Part shown: positions 1 to 9,372 of the stretch, piece by piece
Layout: every line of letters begins with the position of its first letter
Numbering within the stretch: position 1 is the first letter of the stretch
Source: JBCCDY01 sp039030555
GTDB lineage: Bacteria > Bacteroidota > Bacteroidia > Cytophagales > Cyclobacteriaceae
Direction of reading: 5' to 3'
DNA length: 64,000 bases
Assembly (NCBI GenBank): GCA_039030555.1
Contig: JBCCDY010000004.1
Location: 293,588 to 357,587 of the forward strand
Notes under the pieces: generated by a model
Database searches by the model: none
What the model was told of the DNA's origin: nothing
What the model saw: the letters and a program-made list of their open reading frames with translations, nothing else
Made by a program: the position numbers and the translations under genes

Positions 1-245
1 AGACGACCGATAGCCCAGATATAATTTCGTTCTACCCTACTGAAATCATCCTCGCACTGAGCATAAAGCAGCCCAAAAACAGCGTCTGCATCTGTTGCAC
101 CATACACATGGGGCACACCGAAATCATCCCTGATGATGTTTACGTTTCTGGCTTGATCTTCCCAACGAAGAGCTTCCGTATCCTTATCTGGCGCTGAACA
201 GGAAAAAAATAAGAGGATGCATGAAAGTAAAACGAATGATCTCAT
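1..245 (-). CDS. Penicillin acylase family lipoprotein, N-terminal part (runs off left edge)
   Basis: The minus strand opens with an ATG at 245 and stays open to the window edge (81 codons). The first 17 residues are a lipoprotein signal ending LLFFSCS, with the lipobox Cys about residue 16. The following sequence contains IIRDDFGVPHVYG and a DADAVFGLLYAQCEDDF stretch. This is the typical start of the A chain of penicillin/acyl-homoserine-lactone acylases (Ntn hydrolases that cleave amide-linked acyl chains). The catalytic Ser at the chain junction lies outside the window, so activity and substrate cannot be judged. Family is confident, substrate unknown. It diverges from the CIA30-like gene, with only about 65 bases between the two starts. 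Confidence 0.85.
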   Translation of the reverse strand, partial: MRSFVLLSCILLFFSCSAPDKDTEALRWEDQARNVNIIRDDFGVPHVYGATDADAVFGLLYAQCEDDFSRVERNYIWAIGR

Positions 246-311
246 ACTGGTTTTAAAAACATTAAATAATTTTAAGATTAACTCAATGAGGCTTTAAATC
301 AAAATGAAGTG

Positions 312-800
312 ATGGCGGAGATCAATTTATTCAATAAAACCGAAGACGAGTGGAAGTGTGTAAACGATGTGGTTATGGGGGGAATTTCCAACTCAGCTTT
401 TAGAATCGAATCATCTGATCATGGAGTTTTCTCCGGAAATGTAAGTCTTGAGAATAATGGTGGTTTTGCCTCGGTCAAAGTCCCTCATCAAAAATTGTTG
501 CCAAAAGGGTATAAATCAATCAGCTTAAGAGTAAAAGGAGATGGTCAACACTATAAGTTTAGAATTAAATCTAATTTATTACCCAATAATTCTTCGTACT
601 CAAAAGATTTTGAAACGAAAGATCGTGAATGGATCGAAGTGATACTTGAATTATCAGACTTCACTCCTACTCTAAAGGGTAATGTACTTTCAGGGTATCC
701 TGATCTTACCTCTGATAGAATTGAAGGCATAGGATTTTTAATCTCCGGTAAACAAGAGGGGCCTTTTCGGTTAGAGATCTCAGAAATTAGCTTAAAGTAG
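312..800 (+). CDS. CIA30 family (NADH:ubiquinone oxidoreductase assembly factor-like) protein
   Basis: A 162-residue protein with the CIA30/NDUFAF1-like fold: the N-terminal WKCVNDVVMGGIS matches the family pattern (W..VNDxVMGGxS), then comes a beta-rich body with NGGFASVK and a late IEGIGFLISGK segment. Length fits the whole domain. There is no signal peptide, so it is probably cytosolic. The human homologue helps assemble complex I; in Bacteroidota the role is unproven and the fold may simply bind carbohydrate or cofactor. GTG at 309 directly precedes ATG at 312; I prefer ATG. An earlier ATG at 304 is closed at once by TGA. First gene of a tight trio with the next two. Confidence 0.8.
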   Translation: MAEINLFNKTEDEWKCVNDVVMGGISNSAFRIESSDHGVFSGNVSLENNGGFASVKVPHQKLLPKGYKSISLRVKGDGQHYKFRIKSNLLPNNSSYSKDFETKDREWIEVILELSDFTPTLKGNVLSGYPDLTSDRIEGIGFLISGKQEGPFRLEISEISLK

Positions 801-809
801 TTTTAGGGT

Positions 810-1325
810 ATGGAATCTATATCTTGCGTTGTTGAAAAACTCGATTCAGATGTTTGGGGGTATCATATAGTGATACCATCAGACATAGCAAAGCAATTCA
901 TTGAAGGTGATAACAGGAGAGTCGTTTGTCATATTAATGATTCCCTAAGTACACAGAGTGCCCTTATGCCGATCAAAGGGTATTATATGATCCTAATCAA
1001 TAAGCAGGTTCGAGACAAACTGGGATTAAGGCTGGGAAGTACTGTTCAAATTAAACTTGAAAAGGACAAATCTAAATATGGTCTCCCCATGCCAGAGTCT
1101 TTTGAAACACTTTTAGCACAGGATGATGAAGGAAGAACATATTTTGAAGCTTTAACCATGGGTAAGCAGAGAGCACTCATCCATTTGGTAGGCAAAGTTA
1201 AAAATATTGATAGTCAATTGAACAAAGGTTTAGCTATTATGGATCACCTAAAGGAAAGTAATGGAAAACTTGATTTCAAAAGACTTAATGAGATCATTAA
1301 AATGTATAACAATGGATTGAGGTAA
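810..1325 (+). CDS. DUF1905 / YdeI-OmpD-associated family protein
   Basis: A 171-residue cytosolic protein. Residues 1-80 resemble the DUF1905 small beta-barrel (WGYHIVIPSDIAKQF, then GYYMILINKQVRDKLGL and GSTVQIKL). Residues 95-150 resemble the helical YdeI/OmdA part (DDEGRTYFEALTMGKQRALIHLV). Such two-part proteins are common in Bacteroidota; the name bacteriocin-protection protein derives from YdeI, but the biochemical role is not known. Nine bases separate it from the CIA30-like gene and one base from the next gene, so the three are probably cotranscribed. Confidence 0.75.
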   Translation: MESISCVVEKLDSDVWGYHIVIPSDIAKQFIEGDNRRVVCHINDSLSTQSALMPIKGYYMILINKQVRDKLGLRLGSTVQIKLEKDKSKYGLPMPESFETLLAQDDEGRTYFEALTMGKQRALIHLVGKVKNIDSQLNKGLAIMDHLKESNGKLDFKRLNEIIKMYNNGLR

Positions 1326-1326
1326 T

Positions 1327-2748
1327 ATGAAGTTGAAGCTGAAAAAGTTTACAGAATTCGCTAATAATATACTACCACATGAGGTGTCGATACTACAATC
1401 TGCCAGCCAGTTTGAAAAAGATGATAACAAACAAATACTCGATCGCATAGCCCATAATGCTCATAACTCCACTAATCAAATGCCTTACGATACTAGCATT
1501 GATAAGCGTAAGTATTCAAACATGATGATATGGATAACCAAGCGACTTCAGGAAAAAGATGTAGACTTCAACTTTGAGTGGATTAACGAAAAGGATAAAA
1601 AAGTTTTATCGGATTCCATAAATCCAAAAGAGGAAAGTGATCTTCTGAAAGCAGTAGATAGCTATAAAGCACATTCCTATTATTTCATCAAGTTCTATGA
1701 GTTAATGGAAAACTTCAGGCATTTTCTACTCATAAGACTAAGGATTCAAGAGCATAAAGTCGTTGATGAATTTATTGAAAAGTATAAAAAAGATTATGAA
1801 CGCTGTAAAAAAGTCAGTATAAAATTACATACGGCTACTCAGGATATTATTGAACAGTATTCTACCAACAATACGGAGTCGCGACAGTGGGAAGAATGGC
1901 TTTTAGACGTTTTCTATGACGAAACTTTAGATGGAAGAAATCGGTACTTTGCCGTTGTAAGGATCACTTTTATGTACTTGAACTATCGTGAGTTTGATAA
2001 ACTGAAAGTAGTTTATGACGATCTGGATAAGATGTTCCATCAAGGAACTTTTTACTCCAAAAGAATCCTGATTAACTATTATGCTAATAGTGTATTATTA
2101 CATTCAAAGTTTGATATTCTTCAGCAAGCGGAAGAGTATGGATACTTATCGATTAAGCAAAAAAATGTCGATTACTTACAATATCTCAATAACTATTGTG
2201 CTATACTTTTGCGACAAGGAAAAGTAGATCAGGCTTTAAGTTTGATGAGGGAATCCTTTTCCGAAATGAGAAGCTCTAATAATTTTCATAATAAAATTGG
2301 ATTTGTCGCTTTCTATGTGAATTGTCTCGTTGACGTAGGTCAATTCAAAGAAGCTGCTCAATTCTCAGAAAGCTTTCTAATGGGATATAGGAATGAGGTT
2401 TTGAGTCAACGCTGGCATATTTTCTTTGCTGCATACCTTAAAGCACTAGTAAAACAAGAAAAGTATGATACCATAGTTAAACTGAATTCCCGGTTTCAGT
2501 TGCTCAAAAGAGATAAAGCTTATCAGCAACGTCCAATCTATACTCCAGTTGTAAACTGGTACATACAACTCTCTTATTATATGGAGAATTTTATTGACGA
2601 AGATGAACTCTATGCTTGTATTCGGAAGACGCTTGATGAAAGCTCCTCAGGTGATCATAAATCGAGATTGATCAAGCGGATTCTTAATGAGCTATCTCCA
2701 ATTGTACCAGAGGTATTCTCAAGAATAAAGTCCACTATAAAAAAATAG
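1327..2748 (+). CDS. Unknown helical (TPR-like) cytosolic protein
   Basis: I do not recognise this 473-residue protein. It has no signal peptide or membrane segment and is rich in charged helices. The middle (about 210-400) looks like helical hairpin repeats, with segments such as YLNNYCAILLRQGKVDQAL and VNCLVDVGQFKEAAQFSE, which suggest tetratricopeptide-like pairing. The N-terminal LKKFTEFANNILPHEV and the Trp-containing EEWLLDVFYDETLDGRN segment give no family I can name. It starts one base after the DUF1905 stop, so it is probably the last gene of that operon. A scaffold role is a guess from the repeat-like helices only. Confidence 0.7.
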   Translation: MKLKLKKFTEFANNILPHEVSILQSASQFEKDDNKQILDRIAHNAHNSTNQMPYDTSIDKRKYSNMMIWITKRLQEKDVDFNFEWINEKDKKVLSDSINPKEESDLLKAVDSYKAHSYYFIKFYELMENFRHFLLIRLRIQEHKVVDEFIEKYKKDYERCKKVSIKLHTATQDIIEQYSTNNTESRQWEEWLLDVFYDETLDGRNRYFAVVRITFMYLNYREFDKLKVVYDDLDKMFHQGTFYSKRILINYYANSVLLHSKFDILQQAEEYGYLSIKQKNVDYLQYLNNYCAILLRQGKVDQALSLMRESFSEMRSSNNFHNKIGFVAFYVNCLVDVGQFKEAAQFSESFLMGYRNEVLSQRWHIFFAAYLKALVKQEKYDTIVKLNSRFQLLKRDKAYQQRPIYTPVVNWYIQLSYYMENFIDEDELYACIRKTLDESSSGDHKSRLIKRILNELSPIVPEVFSRIKSTIKK

Positions 2749-2902
2749 ATTTTAATAGACTGTATATCAAATAATTATATCGCAATGATATTAGAAAATA
2801 CATTATAGTCGACCTTATTAAAATAACTATATCCGCACATTTGCTAAGCATTACCTCATTTATTCATGTTGAATTTATTTAACCCAAAGACAAAAGAATA
2901 TT

Positions 2903-3676
2903 ATGAAAATTATTAAGGTTTTGATTTTTAGCATCAGCATAGCAGGGCTACTGATGTTTTCAGCATGTAGTGACGATGAGGAAGTAGGTCCTGGTACAGG
3001 TAATATTTCAGTAACCATTTCAGGTCTTACGGGAATAGATGCTGATGTTCAAATAAGTGGACCAAATAGTTTTTCGCAAACATTAACAGCAACAACGAAT
3101 TTGACAGAACTGGAATTAGGAAGCTATACTATAATTGCTAACAATGTGAATAACGATGGTCAACTTTTCGCTGTCGATCCTGATGATACCGAAGTAAGTT
3201 TTACATTGGCACAAGATGCAACTGAATCTGTCATATTCGAATATCAGGCTGCAGATGAAGTTATAGGTATTCAAGGAGAATGGTATTCTGCTGGAGATAA
3301 TGTAGCACCACTGTTGTTTACCTTATTTATGACAGATTCTATTTATGCTGAATTCAGATCGGATAATACATATACTGTCGAACAGTTTGACGTATCAGGA
3401 GGGCAACTAACGTTTACTGGAGTTTATACCCAAACACCATCAAGTGTGAATGACATATATGATATTGTACTTGATCAAAGTACACCATCTGCATTAACAG
3501 CTGAGGGAATTTTCCAAATAACTAGTGAGGTACCTGATGCTATGCAATATGAAGTAGCCCAGACCTCTCCTGATATTGGAGCTATACCTCCAACGGCAGA
3601 AGGAGGCTTTGGGAGTACGAGTGGAGGCGTATTAGGAACAACCAATGTTCAAAATTTCGTGAGGCTATCTAATTAA
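2903..3676 (+). CDS. Hypothetical lipoprotein with N-terminal Ig-like domain
   Basis: A 257-residue protein with a clear lipoprotein signal: hydrophobic ISIAGLLMFSAC with lipobox Cys near residue 22, followed by the acidic stretch SDDEEVG common in exported Bacteroidota lipoproteins. Residues about 32-115 look like a small beta-sandwich (NISVTISGLTG, then LELGSYTIIANNV). The second half starts with GIQGEWYSAGDNVAPLL, a lipocalin-like GxW start followed by beta-rich sequence. No catalytic motif is seen and the function is unknown. A 154-base AT-rich spacer precedes it and a strong hairpin follows it, so it is probably monocistronic. Confidence 0.75.
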   Translation: MKIIKVLIFSISIAGLLMFSACSDDEEVGPGTGNISVTISGLTGIDADVQISGPNSFSQTLTATTNLTELELGSYTIIANNVNNDGQLFAVDPDDTEVSFTLAQDATESVIFEYQAADEVIGIQGEWYSAGDNVAPLLFTLFMTDSIYAEFRSDNTYTVEQFDVSGGQLTFTGVYTQTPSSVNDIYDIVLDQSTPSALTAEGIFQITSEVPDAMQYEVAQTSPDIGAIPPTAEGGFGSTSGGVLGTTNVQNFVRLSN

Positions 3677-3685
3677 TCTTCTTAG

Positions 3686-3723
3686 AATAAAGCGAGTAGT
3701 TTTTACTATTTACTCGCTTTATT
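3686..3723 (+). terminator. Hairpin terminator after the lipoprotein gene
   Basis: A perfect 13-base stem (3686-3698 with 3711-3723) around a 12-base loop begins ten bases after the stop of the lipoprotein gene. The core is AAAGCGAGTA / TACTCGCTTT. The T-rich right arm and following TTTATCC suit intrinsic termination, although there is no long uninterrupted T run. Confidence 0.65.
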
Positions 3724-3742
3724 TATCCTTTAACTATCAATA

Positions 3743-5341
3743 ATGAAAAAACTCCTGAAGCGAGAGCTTTCCATTAAAAAGACATTTATAATTGTATTGA
3801 CATTGTGCCTTTTATGGAATTGTAATCTAGTAGCCCAACAAGATGGAACTATTGATTATTTCGACAGGCAGATTCCACGTAAATCAAATAAGGAGTTTCA
3901 ATTCATAGCTTATTTCTATAATCAACTCGTCACCTCTAATTTCTTTCCTACAAATGATTTTTTGCGTGGACAGATCATTGGAAGACTATATGGTGCCAAT
4001 ACTACAGGCTCAACAGATACTGTAAATACAGCTTATTTTGAGCAGCGTTTCCTTCCCTTTTTCATTTATCAGCCAAAATTGCTTGATGGCAAAGTAATAC
4101 TTAGAGCTTCTTTTGAAATTGATTGGACATGGGGAGATGTAGCCTACGGTACTGGTGGTAATAGTGGGTCGGCTGTTTCTGGAGATCAGGTTAATATTCA
4201 AACCCAGAACATCGAAGTTGAATTCATTCCTAAACCCGGATGGGCTATTAATTTGGGACTTCAACGTATGTTCGATACCCCATTTAATCCATATCGAACT
4301 GTCTTCGATAAAATGACAACCACCGCTTATCGCCTCATGTATTTTGGAACTGACGCCGTGGGAATAACAGTAAGAAAAGACAATGACTTCGAGCGCTGGA
4401 AAGCAGGTTATTTTCAATTATATGAAAACAATATCCAGGATAAGGATGACGTGGTTTTATATGAATTTATGTATGACCGAGTGCTTTCTCCAAAATGGAA
4501 CCTTGGTGGTTCTATGTATTACGTTCGAGATCGAGCTAATGGTGAAGGAGGCCCTTCTATTCTTGGGCAGGGGTTAAACAGTACTTTAGCAGATTATAAC
4601 GGGGTATTTAGATTTCCTTTTGGCAGCGACGATTATCGTGCTGATGTAGCTTGGCTTGGCACATATTGGGGCTACAATCAAGAGCTCATGGAAGATGATT
4701 TTTTTATGACCGGTTTCCTGAATTATAACTTTGGCTCTATTGATTTAGATGAGGGCGACGGCTTCAATGAAACTATTGATATTAGTGGCCTTGGAGCAAA
4801 TCTTCGACTGGGGTACCGCCATGGCCATACAGAAAATGATATTGTAGCAGCCGATATAGTTTATACAACTGGCGATGACGATGGGATTGATGATGGAAAA
4901 TACTCTGGAGTATTGACCGGTAATACGTGGGGAACACCTGCTAGTATTTACATCAGTAGCGGAGCGTATATCCTTTTTCCTCACGGGAATGTAGTGAATC
5001 GCTTTGTTTCAGCCGTGAATGATATTTCTAATCTCGGGCTTGGCCTAACCGGAGTAACACTTAACTATTATAAAGACATTATACCCTATAAAGTAAATGC
5101 AAAAGCAGGTTTAGCTTATGCTTATAGTAATGTAAATCCTGAAAACGGTGGTCAAAATATAGGTGTAGAATTCAATGGTAGGATTAGCTATCAACCTAAA
5201 GTATTTATGAATATTGAATTGCACGCTGCTTATTTAAGCCTGGGAGATTTCTACGACAGTCCTGAAGTAAATGCTGGTGTTAGCGAGAGGCCTCCAAATC
5301 CCTGGACTGCTTTTCTAGCTTTTAAATGGTTGATGTTTTAA
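3743..5341 (+). CDS. Outer-membrane beta-barrel (alginate-export/porin-like) protein
   Basis: A 532-residue exported protein. A long basic N-terminus precedes the hydrophobic core TFIIVLTLCLLW and cleavage near VAQQ. The mature chain is built of alternating amphipathic strands with many aromatic turns and ends in an aromatic residue (AFLAFKWLMF), as expected for Bam-inserted barrels. Segments such as INLGLQRMFDTPFNPYRTVFDK resemble the alginate-export/carbohydrate porin superfamily. The substrate is unknown. It is followed by the lipoprotein hydrolase gene, whose ATG lies 11 bases past this stop, so the two may act together on the same compound. Fold is likely; a transport role is inferred. 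Confidence 0.7.
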   Translation: MKKLLKRELSIKKTFIIVLTLCLLWNCNLVAQQDGTIDYFDRQIPRKSNKEFQFIAYFYNQLVTSNFFPTNDFLRGQIIGRLYGANTTGSTDTVNTAYFEQRFLPFFIYQPKLLDGKVILRASFEIDWTWGDVAYGTGGNSGSAVSGDQVNIQTQNIEVEFIPKPGWAINLGLQRMFDTPFNPYRTVFDKMTTTAYRLMYFGTDAVGITVRKDNDFERWKAGYFQLYENNIQDKDDVVLYEFMYDRVLSPKWNLGGSMYYVRDRANGEGGPSILGQGLNSTLADYNGVFRFPFGSDDYRADVAWLGTYWGYNQELMEDDFFMTGFLNYNFGSIDLDEGDGFNETIDISGLGANLRLGYRHGHTENDIVAADIVYTTGDDDGIDDGKYSGVLTGNTWGTPASIYISSGAYILFPHGNVVNRFVSAVNDISNLGLGLTGVTLNYYKDIIPYKVNAKAGLAYAYSNVNPENGGQNIGVEFNGRISYQPKVFMNIELHAAYLSLGDFYDSPEVNAGVSERPPNPWTAFLAFKWLMF

Positions 5342-5352
5342 CGAGAGAAGTT

Positions 5353-6300
5353 ATGAAGAACAGCTACAAAATATTGAAATATATTCTGGTTTGCACCCTT
5401 TTCGTCGCCTGCAAGCCGTACTCAAACCTGCCAGTTGTAGATTCTATGAATGATTTACAATATCCATTTCCTGTCAAAAAAACACTATTATCCAACGATA
5501 TAGAAATAGCTTATATCGACGAAGGGCAGGGTTCGGAAACTATACTTTTTGTTCATGGTTTGGGGAGTTATGCCCCAGCTTGGAAAAAAAACATAGAAGA
5601 ATTAAAATCTTCCTATAGGTGTATCGCCATTGACCTGCCAGGTTATGGCAAATCAAGCAAAGGCAATTACGAAGGCAGTATGACTTTCTATGCTGAGATC
5701 ATAAAAGAGCTCATAGGTAAATTGGGACTCGAAAAAGTCAACCTTGCAGGGCATTCAATGGGAGGGCAGATTTCGATCGTTACCTCTCTATTTTATCCTG
5801 AAGTAGTAGATAAACTTATCCTAATTGCCCCAGCCGGTTTTGAAACTTTTAATGAGGGCGAAAAAGACTGGTTTAGAGGTATATTTACTTCTGCTGCTGT
5901 TCAACTTACCCCACCGGAACAAATTGAACTCAATTATGCCTACAATTTCTATGATATGCCTGAGGATGCCAGGTTTATGATTGAAGATCGAATCGCCATG
6001 CGATCAGCCAAAGACTTTAATGGTTATACATTTATTATTCCGGAAAATGTAAAAGGAATGGTTAATGAACCCGTGTTTGATAAGTTACCGAATCTTCAAC
6101 AAGAAACGCTCATCTTTTTCGGTCAGTACGACAACCTAATACCTAACCGATTTTTAAATGGTGGGAAGACAGAAAAAATTGCAATAGCCGGTCATCAACA
6201 AATTCCTAATAGCAAACTGGTAATGGTTCCTAAAGCAGGTCATTTCGTGATGTTTGAACAGTCAGAACTAGTTAATCAGAGAATCAGGGAATTTTTATAG
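5353..6300 (+). CDS. Alpha/beta-hydrolase lipoprotein
   Basis: I use ATG 5353, which follows a GAGAAG ribosome-binding sequence and gives a proper lipoprotein signal (lipobox Cys20 in LVCTLFVAC). An upstream in-frame ATG at 5326 would overlap the barrel gene and bury the signal. The 315-residue protein has the standard elements: oxyanion-loop HGLG at 68-71, nucleophile elbow GHSMGG with Ser135, a late Asp in FGQYDNLIP, and His in KAGHFVMF near the C-terminus. It is therefore probably an active esterase or related hydrolase anchored to a membrane, facing the periplasm. The substrate is unknown. It converges on the acyl-CoA synthetase operon with 16 bases between stops. Confidence 0.85.
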   Translation: MKNSYKILKYILVCTLFVACKPYSNLPVVDSMNDLQYPFPVKKTLLSNDIEIAYIDEGQGSETILFVHGLGSYAPAWKKNIEELKSSYRCIAIDLPGYGKSSKGNYEGSMTFYAEIIKELIGKLGLEKVNLAGHSMGGQISIVTSLFYPEVVDKLILIAPAGFETFNEGEKDWFRGIFTSAAVQLTPPEQIELNYAYNFYDMPEDARFMIEDRIAMRSAKDFNGYTFIIPENVKGMVNEPVFDKLPNLQQETLIFFGQYDNLIPNRFLNGGKTEKIAIAGHQQIPNSKLVMVPKAGHFVMFEQSELVNQRIREFL

Positions 6301-6316
6301 AGATAAGGTTAAAGGT

Positions 6317-7813
6317 TTAGGTCATTTTTGTGATAACCTTTCGATCTATTTTTCCCGAATCAGTTTTTGGGAGGGCTTCAACGATTCGATAGTATTTGGG
6401 TACTTTGAATTTTGCCATATGCTCAATGCAATAATTCTTGATATCATCAATGGGCGTATTTTCTTTAAAAACCAGAAAAGCTTTACCGACTTCTCCCCAT
6501 TTCTCATCCTCAACTCCAATGACTGCAACTTCCGAAACCAATGGATGCTGACAGATTATGCGTTCAACTTCGGCAGGGTAAACATTTTCAGCGCCAGAAA
6601 TAAACATATTTTTCTTCCGGTCCATCACGTAGATAAATCCTTCCTCGTCTTTTCTTACTAGGTCCCCGGTATAGAACCACCCTTCTTTGATGGATTTTCT
6701 AGTCCCCTCTTCGTTATTCCAATAACCAGGAGTAACTATATCTCCCTTAAAACAGAACTCACCAATTTCATTACTGGAGACTTCTTGGTCATTCTCATCA
6801 ACCACTCTTGACTCTACATAGAAATTAGGCTTACCAATAGAACCTATTTTTCGAATGGCGTCATCATGATGTAAAGAAGTCAAATTAGGACCAACTTCAG
6901 TCAGTCCATAACCCTGACGCAAACAAATACCCTTATCATTCCATGTTTTAATTAGTTTAAGGGGAAGTGCCTCACCTCCTACAATAAAATAGCGTATTGA
7001 TTCCAGTGTTACATTTATAAACTCTGTTGATTCCACCATCATTTTGAGCATAGTAGGAACCGCCATGAAAATACTGGCTTTTTCTTCTTCTAAAGATCTG
7101 AGAATAGTTTCCGCATCAAACTTTTTTAAAAGGATTACGGTACCTCCTCTATGAAGTATAGGGGTTAGCAGTACATTCCAACCGCCAGTATGAAAAGGGG
7201 GCATACTTAGTACCGTTGTATCATCTGAAGTTATGTTGAGCCCAATAGTTGTATTTACACTGTTCCAGAAGAGCATTTTATGGGTATAAATAGCTCCTTT
7301 AGGAAAACCGGTAGTACCCGATGTATAAAGGATGAATAAAGGATCGTCTTCTGTTACGTTGATATGATCCAAATTTGGTGCTAATTCCTGCTTTAAATAC
7401 ACATCACATTTGTCACTAAAATCGTTCAAAGTCCATCTCAAAGTATTCTCTGAGATATCTATTTCTCCGGTCTTTTCCAGAAACTGATCTTCAACAATCA
7501 TCAATCTGGGTTCACAATTTTGAACTAAGTATTCAATTTCAGAAGGTGCTAATCGATAGTTAATCGGAACCATGGTCAAACCTGACTTTTGGCAAGCAGA
7601 AAAAAGGATTACGTACTCTACACAATGTTCAGCCAGCACTAATATTCGATCTCCCTTAACGAGACCTTTTGAACTGATTAGATCATGCGCAAGTCTTTCA
7701 GCTACTACATTGATCTCAGCATAAGTATAGCTTCTTCCACTTTCAACTTCTTTTACAGCTATTTTTTTGGGTGAGTAGATAGCCCATTTTTGAATCCAAT
7801 CGGTATATACCAT
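6317..7813 (-). CDS. AMP-dependent acyl-CoA synthetase / acyl-CoA ligase
   Basis: A 498-residue member of the ANL superfamily, which adenylates a carboxylic acid and transfers it to CoA. The P-loop YTSGTTGFPKG lies at 163-173, YGLTEVGP is the usual A5-type motif, YTGDLVRKDEEGF carries the conserved Asp of A7, and the C-terminal Lys488 sits in SGKIDRK. All key residues are present, so it should be active. The closest types are medium/long-chain fatty acid or aryl-CoA ligases; the acid cannot be predicted from sequence alone. It is the last gene of the four-gene operon that starts at 11112, 11 bases downstream of the symporter, suggesting activation of an imported or KAS-derived acid. Confidence 0.88.
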   Translation of the reverse strand: MVYTDWIQKWAIYSPKKIAVKEVESGRSYTYAEINVVAERLAHDLISSKGLVKGDRILVLAEHCVEYVILFSACQKSGLTMVPINYRLAPSEIEYLVQNCEPRLMIVEDQFLEKTGEIDISENTLRWTLNDFSDKCDVYLKQELAPNLDHINVTEDDPLFILYTSGTTGFPKGAIYTHKMLFWNSVNTTIGLNITSDDTTVLSMPPFHTGGWNVLLTPILHRGGTVILLKKFDAETILRSLEEEKASIFMAVPTMLKMMVESTEFINVTLESIRYFIVGGEALPLKLIKTWNDKGICLRQGYGLTEVGPNLTSLHHDDAIRKIGSIGKPNFYVESRVVDENDQEVSSNEIGEFCFKGDIVTPGYWNNEEGTRKSIKEGWFYTGDLVRKDEEGFIYVMDRKKNMFISGAENVYPAEVERIICQHPLVSEVAVIGVEDEKWGEVGKAFLVFKENTPIDDIKNYCIEHMAKFKVPKYYRIVEALPKTDSGKIDRKVITKMT

Positions 7814-7824
7814 ACTCCTAAAAA

Positions 7825-9354
7825 TTAATAGGTTTCTGCTGAAAGATCTGTTATGCGTTTATTTCGATAGATAAAATAGAGTACCAATGCTACGGATACG
7901 GAACACAGTATGGCCAAAGCTGCTGCAATACCAGGGTTTCTAACCGGCCCTTCCATATACGAAGTAATGCCGCCATAGTAAATGGTAAAATGTACTACTA
8001 GCGCTGTGACTGATGCTATAATCACTGCTTGGGATGGAACAGATTTTAGAAACATTCCAAAAATGACTGGAATAAAAGCCGCTGCAAAATAAGCGTAAAC
8101 TCCATTTTGGGCGAATATTCCAACGCTTAAATTAGGATTTAGCAACTGATTATAAGACAGTGCTATGCTTATTACCGCTAATACAACTATTACAACTTTA
8201 TTGACCAATACCTCTCTTGCTCCATCTCCATTGTATAGTTTATTTCCAAATAAGGGTTTTAAAATATCTTCTGAGATGGTTGTAGATATAGATTGGATCA
8301 GTCCTTCCAGAGTCGAAACACCTGCAGCTATTAATCCTAAGATCACGACGAGTGCAACATAAACTGGAAACTCAGCGATTACATAGGTTGAAATTATTGC
8401 ATCCAATTTAATCTGTTGGCCATTTATGGAAAGATCAGGAAAGGAAATACGAGCATATAAACCGGTAAGGACTACAAAGAAGAACAAAGCTTCTACCACA
8501 ATCCCAACAACAAGATATTTATCAACTGCTTTATCGTCTTTCAATAGCAATGATTTAGTAATAATGTGCGGCTGGCACACTATAGCAATTCCTATGATGA
8601 ATTGACAAAATACAATTTCAAAATAGTCTCTAAACAGAAAGCTCTCCGGGTTCGTCATTGAAGCCAAATGTGGATCTATCAAATTCAATTTTGACAAGAA
8701 GCCTTTTATTCCTTCGCTAAAATGTTCATAGCCTGAACCTAATAGGATGAATGCAACGATAAGCATTAAAACGGCTTGAATGGTATTGGTATATACCATT
8801 GAATTAGCTCCTCCAAACATCATATAACCAAAAATAAATGCCACTATTCCAATCAAAACAAAGAGCGGATCCGCATTGAGCGATTTTGAAAGGACCTGAG
8901 TCAATCCTACGCAAATCAATACAATAAATGTAATCAGCAATAAAGAAAGAAAAGCAAAGTAGAGTGCGAATCCTTTGCTTTTGTAACGTTTCCCCATCCA
9001 CTGGGCCATGGTTAAAGCTTTTACATTCGTGCCGATCTTCCTAAAGCCTTTGGTGAGTACGATCAAAGATAAAAATGCTCCTAATGGCAGCACTATAGCC
9101 ATTGATAGTACTCCGCTGATCCCATAAAGTGCAATGAAACCTGGATTAATAATGAAAGTGGCGGCACTGGTCATTGATGCTGCCAGGGCAAGCCCTACAG
9201 CAACAGGCGAAAATGATATATTGCCTAATGCATAATCTTGAATGCTTTTAGTCTTTCGTGCACCACGGATCACGAAGAACAGTACAAATACTACATAAAA
9301 TCCAAGTAGGATTGATGTGGCCAAAACCTGTTCAGATGTGGTAGTCGCATCCAT
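7825..9354 (-). CDS. Sodium:solute symporter (SSS family)
   Basis: A 509-residue inner-membrane protein with about 13 hydrophobic helices. SSS features include the N-terminal SMTSAATFIINPGF segment (sodium-site helix 1 region) and MFGGANSMVYTNTIQAVLML in the middle, as in the proline/pantothenate/carboxylate branch. C-terminal helices include YAYFAAAFIPVIFGMFL. It probably couples sodium entry to uptake of a small organic solute, plausibly a carboxylate given the acyl-CoA ligase next to it; that is inference. It lies 18 bases downstream of the KAS III-like gene, in the same operon. Confidence 0.88.
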   Translation of the reverse strand: MDATTTSEQVLATSILLGFYVVFVLFFVIRGARKTKSIQDYALGNISFSPVAVGLALAASMTSAATFIINPGFIALYGISGVLSMAIVLPLGAFLSLIVLTKGFRKIGTNVKALTMAQWMGKRYKSKGFALYFAFLSLLLITFIVLICVGLTQVLSKSLNADPLFVLIGIVAFIFGYMMFGGANSMVYTNTIQAVLMLIVAFILLGSGYEHFSEGIKGFLSKLNLIDPHLASMTNPESFLFRDYFEIVFCQFIIGIAIVCQPHIITKSLLLKDDKAVDKYLVVGIVVEALFFFVVLTGLYARISFPDLSINGQQIKLDAIISTYVIAEFPVYVALVVILGLIAAGVSTLEGLIQSISTTISEDILKPLFGNKLYNGDGAREVLVNKVVIVVLAVISIALSYNQLLNPNLSVGIFAQNGVYAYFAAAFIPVIFGMFLKSVPSQAVIIASVTALVVHFTIYYGGITSYMEGPVRNPGIAAALAILCSVSVALVLYFIYRNKRITDLSAETY

Positions 9355-9372
9355 ATTCTAATAGAGTTCAAT

